Source of the DNA: Prevotella sp.
GTDB lineage: Bacteria; Bacteroidota; Bacteroidia; Bacteroidales; Bacteroidaceae
Length of the DNA stretch: 64,000 bases
NCBI GenBank assembly: GCA_024684515.1
Contig: JAIKWS010000035.1
Coordinates: 42,178 to 106,177 of the forward strand
Direction of reading: 5' to 3'
The translations under genes were made by a program, and so were the position numbers. Numbering within the stretch: position 1 is the first letter of the stretch; each line of letters starts with the position of its first letter. The notes below the pieces were generated by a model that was given only the letters and a program-made list of their open reading frames with translations, was not told the DNA's origin and did no database searches. Shown piece by piece: positions 40,124-48,313 of this stretch.

Positions 40124-40870
40124 CTAAAATTTTTGTCTTGTCAGACATGCCAGATAATCGTAGTGCTCACCCTCTGCCACCACCTCAACGTCATATCCGT
40201 TTTCGGCAGCCTTCTCCCTCAGGGTGTCGGCATCAATATAGAGCCAGTCAAAGGGCTCGCCAATGGTGTCCTTATACTGCATCCTGTAGCTCAGTTCCCC
40301 ATAGTAGAGTCCTGTATCGGGATAGTCAATGTTGCCGTTTTCATCCTCGAAGACATAACTGATGTCGGAGGAATCGCAGAGCAGCTGACCATCGGGAGCC
40401 AGGATGTTGTCGAGTAGCAGGAAGAACGCCGGCAGCCGCTGCAGCGTTCCCACCATCCCAATACCGTTCATCAGCATCAGGATGGTGTCGTATTGCAGCC
40501 CACGAGCACCATCGTGCTGTGAACCCAGCCGGAAGAAGTCCTGTTCGTAGGCTTTCATGATGCCACGACAGTTCATTGTCTCGACAGCGAGTGGCGAGAT
40601 GTCGATGGCTGTCACATCCAGTCGCCGCTGCTGCAACACCAGTGCGTGGCAGCCGGCTCCTGCTCCCACGTCAAGAATCCTTCCCCTTGCCATGTCCAGA
40701 GCCCGTTGCTCTATCCTGGGCATCTCGTCGTAGCCCCGAAACAGGGTGTCCACCGGTATCTCGTCCTCGTCAAACATCGGAGAGAACACCCTGAGCCTGT
40801 CGGCAGAGCGGCCCTTCTGTACCATATAGTCGCGAATGGCACTGCCCATGGGGTCCTTGGTCCTATCCAT
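40124..40870 (-). CDS. Class I SAM-dependent methyltransferase
   Basis: GRILDVGAGAGCHALVLQQRRLDVTAIDISPLAVE. Confidence 0.88.
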   Translation of the reverse strand: MDRTKDPMGSAIRDYMVQKGRSADRLRVFSPMFDEDEIPVDTLFRGYDEMPRIEQRALDMARGRILDVGAGAGCHALVLQQRRLDVTAIDISPLAVETMNCRGIMKAYEQDFFRLGSQHDGARGLQYDTILMLMNGIGMVGTLQRLPAFFLLLDNILAPDGQLLCDSSDISYVFEDENGNIDYPDTGLYYGELSYRMQYKDTIGEPFDWLYIDADTLREKAAENGYDVEVVAEGEHYDYLACLTRQKF

Positions 40871-40880
40871 AGCGATGTCT

Positions 40881-41282
40881 CTACTTTTTTATCTCCAGGA
40901 TGCCATCGACATCATGCTCCACGAAGGGTCCCTCCTTGCACTCCAGCAGCACACTGGGCTCCAGGCATTCCAGCCCATGCCACACGTTACTGGCGATGTC
41001 AACACCATAGTTGCCGTCTTGCTGACTAATCACGCACGAGTCTATCATCTCGCCATCGTCATTGTATATCGACACCCTCACCTTGCCCTTTAGTATGACA
41101 AAGGTCTCGGCTTTCGTGGGATGATGGTGCACAGGGATCTTGGTGCCTGGCTCAAGGGCATTGAGAAATCGATGGCACTTGTCATCCAGACTCTGATGGA
41201 AGTTGTAGTTCATCCTCAGACGTGGCGATTGCCTGGCTTGCTCCGACACCCTGCTGAGCAGGCTGTCGTCGATGATTTTCAT
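40881..41282 (-). CDS. WbuC-family cupin-fold metalloprotein
   Basis: RMNYNFHQSLDDKCHRFLNALEPGTKIPVHHHPTKAETFVILKG; VWHGLECLE; start MKIIDDSLL at 41282. Confidence 0.82.
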   Translation of the reverse strand: MKIIDDSLLSRVSEQARQSPRLRMNYNFHQSLDDKCHRFLNALEPGTKIPVHHHPTKAETFVILKGKVRVSIYNDDGEMIDSCVISQQDGNYGVDIASNVWHGLECLEPSVLLECKEGPFVEHDVDGILEIKK

Positions 41283-41417
41283 GTCTTTTCCTGTCATAAA
41301 ATCTAAATATACTTAAAATTGAGCACAAATATACAAAGTTTCAGGGAAAAATTGCTAAATTAGCCGAATCATTTACGAAACTTTATGAAGAAGCTACAAA
41401 TACAAAAGCCGACAGAA

Positions 41418-43328
41418 ATGAAAAGACAGTTCCCATTGTTGCTGCTGATGCTCTTCGCATTCGTGGCTAGTAAGGGTCATGCCGAGTCGAAAGTCTTTGA
41501 GGTGACGAGTCCCGACATGACACTCAGTCCTTATACAGGCATGACTCGTGACCATTGGAAGCAGGCAGCAGAATACCTGCTGAGTACCGCCTTCCAGTAT
41601 GTCAATGACATCAGTCAGCCGTTTGACCTGCCAAAGCAGGAAGGCAAAAGCTATCCCCGCAACGAGAGTGGCATACCCACGGCCCGCATGGAAGCCCTCT
41701 GCCGTACGATGTTCCTGGCAGGACCCTTGCTGAAGGAAAATCCCGACCTCACACTGCATGGTGTGAAGGTAGGCGACTACTATCGTTATCAGATTGCGTC
41801 GTTCCTCGATCCTGACAGTCCTATCTTCCTGCCAGAGAAACGAGGTGGGGGCAATGGCGGACAGAAACTCGTGGAGCTGGGAGGACTAGCCGTATCTCTG
41901 CTGATGGCTCCAGAGGTGTTCTGGCAACCACTGCCACAGGACACTCGCGACAAACTGGCAGCCGTCTTCAAGACCTATGCCGAGGGAGGCACCATCGAGA
42001 TGAACTGGCGATTCTTCAACCAGTGCCTGCTGAGCTTCCTGCACAAAGAGGGCTATCAAGTCAACATGCAGTATATGGAGAGGCTGCTGCATGCCAATCT
42101 GGAAGCCTATGTCGGCGACGGGTGGTATCATGATGCACCGTTGTTCGACTACTACAGCATGTGGGCATTCCAGATGTACGGTCCACTGTGGGCAGAGAGC
42201 TTCGGACGCAAATACTATCCAGCAGAAGCCGAGCAGTTCATGAGTCATCTGGCTGAGATCACCAAGCAATATCCCTATATGTTCGGACGCGACGGCAAGA
42301 TGCAGATGTGGGGACGAAGCATCACCTATCGCATGGGAGCCGCCATACCACTGGCACTCACAGGCTTGCTGCACAGTGACGACATCGACTATGGATGGAT
42401 GCGTCGCATCTGCTCAGGAGCCATCTTGCAGTTTCTTCAGAATCCGGACTTCATAGCCGACGACGGACTTCCCAACCTTGGCTTCTACGACCATTTCGAG
42501 GCCTGTCTGCAAAACTATTCCTGCCGTGGCAGCGTCTTCTGGATGGCCAAGCTGTTCCTTGCACTATACATGCCTGCCGACAATCCCTTCTGGACAGCTC
42601 GCGAGACAGAGGGAGCATGGGCAACGATGCAGAAAAAGGCACCATTCAATGTCTATGCCGAGAAAGCTAGAATCTTGGTTTCTGACCATGCAGAACTGGG
42701 TATGGCCGAATTCCGCAACGTCTTCACACGCAACCGAGGGTTCTACTACGGACTGGAGAACTATAACCGACTGGCCTACAACTCATCGCTTCCCTGGCAG
42801 GCTGACGGGAAGAACGGTGAGGTAGCCATGAGCTACGTGGTAGAAGGTGCTGACGGCAAATGGCTGCAGATAAACAGCTATTACGGTGATGGGCTCCGCA
42901 CCAGTCAGAACGGCAAGAAGAACGAGGAATGGTTCTGTCGTACCGCAGAGATGGAGAACGACACTACGGTGACAATCGGTATGGCAGAGCAGGTCACTGC
43001 CGATGGTGCACTACGTGTAGATACCATCAGGACAAAAGGTCCACGAAAGATTCGTATGGGATACTATGCACTGCCCGAACTCGATATGCCGATAGTGACT
43101 AGCCGGACAAAGATAAAAGGCAAAAAAGCCATCACCATCGACAATGGCCAGTATGCACTGACTACGGTGCTTACCGAAGGATGGGATGCTATAGAAGTGG
43201 TCCGCTGCCACGATCTTCACCCCGAAGCCGACAATAGTGCAGTGGTCAACCTCTGTGCTACCGTCGATGGACAGAAGATACTGAAGTCCCAACTCATCAT
43301 GAAGAAATCAAAGAGACGTAAGCTATAA
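41418..43328 (+). CDS. DUF2264 domain-containing secreted protein
   Basis: Signal peptide MKRQFPLLLLMLFAFVASKGHA; TRDHWKQAAEYLLSTAFQYV, RMEALCRTMFLAGPLL, WRFFNQCLLSFLHKEGY. Confidence 0.82.
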   Translation: MKRQFPLLLLMLFAFVASKGHAESKVFEVTSPDMTLSPYTGMTRDHWKQAAEYLLSTAFQYVNDISQPFDLPKQEGKSYPRNESGIPTARMEALCRTMFLAGPLLKENPDLTLHGVKVGDYYRYQIASFLDPDSPIFLPEKRGGGNGGQKLVELGGLAVSLLMAPEVFWQPLPQDTRDKLAAVFKTYAEGGTIEMNWRFFNQCLLSFLHKEGYQVNMQYMERLLHANLEAYVGDGWYHDAPLFDYYSMWAFQMYGPLWAESFGRKYYPAEAEQFMSHLAEITKQYPYMFGRDGKMQMWGRSITYRMGAAIPLALTGLLHSDDIDYGWMRRICSGAILQFLQNPDFIADDGLPNLGFYDHFEACLQNYSCRGSVFWMAKLFLALYMPADNPFWTARETEGAWATMQKKAPFNVYAEKARILVSDHAELGMAEFRNVFTRNRGFYYGLENYNRLAYNSSLPWQADGKNGEVAMSYVVEGADGKWLQINSYYGDGLRTSQNGKKNEEWFCRTAEMENDTTVTIGMAEQVTADGALRVDTIRTKGPRKIRMGYYALPELDMPIVTSRTKIKGKKAITIDNGQYALTTVLTEGWDAIEVVRCHDLHPEADNSAVVNLCATVDGQKILKSQLIMKKSKRRKL

Positions 43329-43334
43329 GGGGGG

Positions 43335-43412
43335 CAAGTTTCAAGGAGTTTCAAGTTCCATGGGTTTCAAGTTTCAAGGAGTTTCAAGTTTCAAGGAGAA
43401 AGTTCTAAGTTC
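43335..43412. repeat. TTTCAAG-rich direct repeat (33-bp higher-order period)
   Basis: TTTCAAG at 43339, 43349, 43365, 43372, 43382, 43389; 43339/43372 and 43349/43382 spaced 33 bp. Confidence 0.75.
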
Positions 43413-43462
43413 AGTGGCTAGAAATTGCGTGGTTTGTACGCATCTTTAAAGAAAGAAGAGAA

Positions 43463-44497
43463 ATGAACGCCAGCCTACACCGCTCAAAAACGACAACGGC
43501 ACACGTCTGCCTGATGCCCATGCTGCTGTCGCTCCTCGTCGTCGTATGCGGCTGTAAGGACGATGAGAGTCCTCTTCTGGATACTTCACCCATCGTGACA
43601 GTGGTCTATTCTACCGATGGACTCGGAGACCGCTCGTATGTGGACAAGATCTACCAAGGCATCGAAAAAGCCGGACTGGACAACGGCCTGCGCATACAGC
43701 ATCTGATGCCCTATAACCTCGATGAGACATGGAGATACCTGGAGCAGATGCTCATCGAACACGACGATGGCATCCGCAGGCTCTACATCATTGCCGAGAG
43801 TGGCATCGAGGAACAGATGGATTCATTTGCCAGACGTGTCAGTAGCAACGATATGACACAGTTCCTCTTTCTGGAGACCCGCAATACCTTTCCCAACATA
43901 CATACACTCTTCATGCCCCTGTACGGGGTGTGCTATGAGGCAGGAGCACTGGTACAGGCGATGGACGACGTAGACCATGTTGCCATTGTCAAGGGCAACC
44001 CACATACCAAGACACTCGACTATGCCGTGGACGGATTCAAGGATGGCTATGGCAACGAAGCCGACAAGCACATGGAGGTGCTCCACCTGTCGGACGGATA
44101 TGGCGGCTTTGACATGGCCAACGACCTCTATCAGACAGCCTACCAACTGGATATCAACACCGACCTCGTGGTACCCCTCTGTGGAGGCAGTGCACAGGGA
44201 CTGTACAGATATAACCGGGAGTATCCTCTATCGTTCTACACTATCGGACTGGATGCCGACATGTCACCCTATTCGCCACGGGTGCCCTTCTCGTGTGTCA
44301 AGCACATAGACAGGGCTATGGAGGAATGTATCAAGCTATGGAAGGAGAATGCACTGCCCGACCATCTCTCGCTAGGACTGGAAGAGGGATTCACCGAACT
44401 AGTCATCACACCGGGCTATGAACCGAGGCTTGAGTCAAAGCTGAGACAGGTTCACCAGACAGCCATCAGTAAAGAACATGCGTATGAGAAGAAATGA
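43463..44497 (+). CDS. BMP/PnrA-like ligand-binding lipoprotein
   Basis: Lipobox VVVCGCKDDES; VVYSTDGLGDRSYVDKIYQGIEKA, GVCYEAGALVQAM, GFKDGYG; ends 1 nt before the next likely start. Confidence 0.72.
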   Translation: MNASLHRSKTTTAHVCLMPMLLSLLVVVCGCKDDESPLLDTSPIVTVVYSTDGLGDRSYVDKIYQGIEKAGLDNGLRIQHLMPYNLDETWRYLEQMLIEHDDGIRRLYIIAESGIEEQMDSFARRVSSNDMTQFLFLETRNTFPNIHTLFMPLYGVCYEAGALVQAMDDVDHVAIVKGNPHTKTLDYAVDGFKDGYGNEADKHMEVLHLSDGYGGFDMANDLYQTAYQLDINTDLVVPLCGGSAQGLYRYNREYPLSFYTIGLDADMSPYSPRVPFSCVKHIDRAMEECIKLWKENALPDHLSLGLEEGFTELVITPGYEPRLESKLRQVHQTAISKEHAYEKK

Positions 44498-44498
44498 G

Positions 44499-46649
44499 AT
44501 GAACATACGACGGCTCTGTCTGTGGCTGCTGGCACTGCTACTGCTGGCTGCCTGCGGGAAAGATGATGACGAAGGCAAAAACAGATCGGTGACCGAATGG
44601 GAAACCCGAAAGGTAGCCATCATAGCCCCCTACCACCAGAGCCAGGACATACAGAACAGGTTGGAACGAACGGCAAAATGGTTTCAGGACAATTTCGAAG
44701 TTGCACAGAAAAATCTGAAACAGGGTATTAAGTTGGAACTGGAATGGCACGACGAAGAGGCAGAAGACATGAAGGCCCTAGGGCATGAGCTGGCCACCCG
44801 TGAAGACATCGTTGCCGTGATAGGTCCCAAATATTCTGTACAACTGGATGTACTGGCCTCAGAGTATGCCACCTCCGGAAAACCATTGATAGCTCCTGTG
44901 GCATCGGCCGAAGAGGTCATACGCAAATACTCAGCCAGCGAGGCAGGAACCAAGGAAAAGACCCCCTTCCTATGGTCACTCACCGAGACGGATATCTCGC
45001 AGAGCGAAGTACTACTGAGCGTGGTGACAGGTGCAGGTGACAAGCGTATCGCACTGCTCTCGTCGGACGACACCTATGGAAAGACATTCAACGAGTGGAT
45101 ACCCTTCCTGGCACATGAGCTGGACCTGGAACTGGTTGCCAACCTGACCTATCACGACGAGGCCAGCCTGCATAGCGCCATTGCCAAACTGCTGGCCACC
45201 GATGCCGACTACGCCATCTGCGCACTGGCCAATAGCACTGATGTGGTCTATGTGGCACAACAGCGACTGACAGCTGGCGATCAGGCACCCAGGCTCCTCT
45301 TCACCGACAGTTCGATGAATCCCGACCTGATGCACATGGATGAGGTGGGAGAAGGCATAGAGGGAGTCTCCATGTATGCTGACCCCCTCTCGGGATTCCA
45401 ATTGTCGTACAATCAGCGATTCAACGTTCCACCCGACGGCTCGGAAGCACAGTACTACGATGCCCTGATGCTAGTAGGCTTCGCAGCCTTCTACTGCCAG
45501 CACACAGGTGAGACCAACATAAACGAGGCCATACGCATCATCACCTCGCAGACGGATGGCTATCCTGTCAATGCATGGGACAAGATGGGCATGCAACTCT
45601 ATCTCACGTATGTAGAGGATGGCATACTGCCCAACCTGAGAGGAGCTACAGGCAACATCAAATTCGACCAGGAAGCCTTTACCACCGTGCTATATACTGT
45701 ATATGCCCACTGGCTGATACACAACGGTGACGTGGTGACCATCGACTATGCCTCACGCGATGGCAACGGACGCACCACAGCCACAATGGCATCGTGGAAA
45801 TGGAGGGCACAGCAGATGCAGGACGTCTACGACGAGGAGACCACCATTGAATTTGGCAAGGTGACCAGTCAGTGGGCAGTGCTGGTGGCTGGCTCGTACG
45901 GATGGGACAACTATCGCCATCAGACTGATGTGCTGAACATGTATCAGTTGCTGAAGAATTTCGGATGGGACGACGAGCACATCATCCTCATCATGAACGA
46001 TGATATTGCGCACGACCCGAACAACCAGTATACAGGAGAAGTAAGAGCCAGCCCCGATGGTGAGAACCTCTATCACGATGTCGTCGTCGACTACCGTGCT
46101 GACACACTGTCGCATACCGATATCCGCCCCATCCTGCTAGGCCAGCAGAGCAATCATTTACCGCAAGTGGTGCATGCCGACTCAGGCTCCAACCTACTGC
46201 TGTATTGGTCGGGGCACGGCCGGCAGGGATACTTCAGCTGGATGGATAACAAACGAGCCCTCTCTGACGAGCAGTTGCGAGAGACCCTGCAGCAAATGGA
46301 GACCAGCAATGGCTATCGCAAACTGTTGCTCTGCACAGAGCCGTGCTATTCAGCCAGCATGGCAAAGATGACCGAGGGTATCACAGGTGCACTGGCAATA
46401 GCATCGTCAAGCGAGCTGGAGAGCTCGTTTGCCGACAACTATAGCGTGGCACTGAAAATATGGATGAGCGACCGCTTCACCAACAATCTCATCACCTGTC
46501 TGACTGCCAACCCAGCCATGACCTATAAGGAGCTATACAGCTATCTGGTAAGTCATACCATGGGCTCGCACGTACATATATATAATGCCCCTCTGTTTGG
46601 CAATCTGTACCGTGACGACCCGTCCGAATTTTTCGTATATCGTAATTAA
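44499..46649 (+). CDS. Lipoprotein: N-terminal periplasmic-binding (Peripla_BP_6-like) domain fused to C-terminal legumain/GPI8-like C13 cysteine peptidase
   Basis: Lipobox LLLAACGKDDDEG; RKVAIIAPYHQSQD..., VAVIGPKYSVQLDVLASEYATSGKPLIAPVAS; C-term WAVLVAGSYGWDNYRHQTDVLNMYQLLKNFGWDDEHIILIMNDDIAHDPNNQYTGEV, LLLYWSGHGRQGYF, LLCTEPCYSASM. His codon 46215-46217 and Cys codon 46344-46346. Confidence 0.82.
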   Translation: MNIRRLCLWLLALLLLAACGKDDDEGKNRSVTEWETRKVAIIAPYHQSQDIQNRLERTAKWFQDNFEVAQKNLKQGIKLELEWHDEEAEDMKALGHELATREDIVAVIGPKYSVQLDVLASEYATSGKPLIAPVASAEEVIRKYSASEAGTKEKTPFLWSLTETDISQSEVLLSVVTGAGDKRIALLSSDDTYGKTFNEWIPFLAHELDLELVANLTYHDEASLHSAIAKLLATDADYAICALANSTDVVYVAQQRLTAGDQAPRLLFTDSSMNPDLMHMDEVGEGIEGVSMYADPLSGFQLSYNQRFNVPPDGSEAQYYDALMLVGFAAFYCQHTGETNINEAIRIITSQTDGYPVNAWDKMGMQLYLTYVEDGILPNLRGATGNIKFDQEAFTTVLYTVYAHWLIHNGDVVTIDYASRDGNGRTTATMASWKWRAQQMQDVYDEETTIEFGKVTSQWAVLVAGSYGWDNYRHQTDVLNMYQLLKNFGWDDEHIILIMNDDIAHDPNNQYTGEVRASPDGENLYHDVVVDYRADTLSHTDIRPILLGQQSNHLPQVVHADSGSNLLLYWSGHGRQGYFSWMDNKRALSDEQLRETLQQMETSNGYRKLLLCTEPCYSASMAKMTEGITGALAIASSSELESSFADNYSVALKIWMSDRFTNNLITCLTANPAMTYKELYSYLVSHTMGSHVHIYNAPLFGNLYRDDPSEFFVYRN

Positions 46650-46690
46650 CAAAAAGATAGTATCTTATTTAAAACTTAAACAAAACCATT

Positions 46691-48058
46691 ATGAAAAAAC
46701 TAAACTTATTCCTGTACACAGTGTTCGCAGTTGTAGGTATCATGCTGACTGGATGCAGCAGTGACGACAGCGATGAAAAGAGCGAAACTGGGAAAAGCAA
46801 GATCGGCATCGATCTCGACAACGTGAAAGTGGAAATGGGCGAGGTGAAGACACTCACCATCGAAGAAATGGCCGAGAAGATTTACGGACCGCGAGAAGTA
46901 AGCAGCGAAAGTGTGGAAGAATTTCGCAAGGCTGTCTTGAGAAATGCTGATCGCTATGAGCAGAAAGTGGAAAGCCAGTATGGTTCCAATGGTTCAGAAC
47001 CTTCTTACCGGTACTGCAACTTCAATTACTGGAGTGTGGATGCCTTTGGCGAACCTGTCATGCTATCGGGGTGCGTGGCATGGAGCACGATTACCATATT
47101 ATCCCAGACAACAGACCTAAAGCCCGAACGGGTAGCCCTGGCACCTCATTATACGATCTTGTCCAATTCGCAGGCTCCTTCAGAGTCGCTATCCATGGAG
47201 ATGGCAGCACTCGTCGGCGAATGCCTTGTCATTCTACCCGACTATATGGGTTATGGCGTGTCGAAGAACATGGTGCACCCATACCTGAACCACGACCTAT
47301 GTGCCCAGAACTGTGTGGACGCTCTGGATGCTGGCTATAAGACGTTCAAGGAGATGAGCAATGCCGATCTGGATGACAGCTGGAAGCTGTATGTCACGGG
47401 CTGCTCACAGGGAGGGGCTAACGCACTCGCCATTCAGAAGTGGATGGAGATGCATCCCGACTTTGCTGAACGATGGAGATATCAGTATTCCTATTGCGGA
47501 TCAGGACCCTACAGTCCTTCCGTCACCATGAAATGTTATCTGCAAACTAACTATCAGTCGTACCCCTGCACCATCCCCATGGTACTGAACTCGATGAGAT
47601 ATTCCTACCCCGACATCTTGGGACAGTTCAGCGAAGAAGAGTTCTACTCAGACAAATACCTGGCAAAGAAGGCTGAGTTTGATGAGATGCTAGCCGAGAA
47701 AGAGGCTGAATCCGACGATGTCAACGATTTGTTCTTCAAGTACTTCCCATGCGATAAGAGGAAACATGTGAAGCTAAGCGATATTCTGAATCCCAGACTC
47801 TTTGATCCCAGTTCTGACCTGAGCAAGGCACTCTTCGCCTGTCTGGAGAAGAACGATCTGACAAAGGGATGGACACCTACCCATCAAATCAAGCTCTATC
47901 ATAGCAAGGGTGATGAGGTAGTGCCCTACGAGAATGCTACTGCCGTAGTTGAAGCTTTCGGAACAGACAAAGTCGACTTGGCAACAGCTACTTTCAAACT
48001 GGGCCATCTGGCTTCCTGTTTCATGTTCCTGACCACACTGACTTCCGACCTCTGGTAG
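46691..48058 (+). CDS. Alpha/beta-hydrolase lipoprotein (secretory-lipase/esterase-like)
   Basis: Lipobox MLTGCSSDDSDE; LPDYMGYGVSK, nucleophile elbow VTGCSQGGANAL, YHSKGDEVVPYENA. Confidence 0.75.
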   Translation: MKKLNLFLYTVFAVVGIMLTGCSSDDSDEKSETGKSKIGIDLDNVKVEMGEVKTLTIEEMAEKIYGPREVSSESVEEFRKAVLRNADRYEQKVESQYGSNGSEPSYRYCNFNYWSVDAFGEPVMLSGCVAWSTITILSQTTDLKPERVALAPHYTILSNSQAPSESLSMEMAALVGECLVILPDYMGYGVSKNMVHPYLNHDLCAQNCVDALDAGYKTFKEMSNADLDDSWKLYVTGCSQGGANALAIQKWMEMHPDFAERWRYQYSYCGSGPYSPSVTMKCYLQTNYQSYPCTIPMVLNSMRYSYPDILGQFSEEEFYSDKYLAKKAEFDEMLAEKEAESDDVNDLFFKYFPCDKRKHVKLSDILNPRLFDPSSDLSKALFACLEKNDLTKGWTPTHQIKLYHSKGDEVVPYENATAVVEAFGTDKVDLATATFKLGHLASCFMFLTTLTSDLW

Positions 48059-48313
48059 ATTATTCCATCTATGACAACAAGAATAGAGGTTGTACCTGCC
48101 ATCAACAGTGCCACTCAATGAAAACTGTTGACGAAAGAAGCGAGGCATAAAATAAGGACTTTCAATTCAGCCAGGCAGGAGAAAAACTAGTTGGAATTGG
48201 ATTTTTCGACCTGTACAGTCGGAACCAGGTGGCAGATGATGGTGGGGATGGTGTTTTGCCTTTTATATTTCAAGAGAGGTGAACATCGACTCTGTAAGGG
48301 GCAAAACCAGGGA

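Noticed and set aside
43463-46649. Conventional ABC importer with two substrate-binding proteins
   Set aside because: No permease or ATPase on the same strand nearby; the FtsX-type ABC operon is a different class, ~7 kb away and on the opposite strand.
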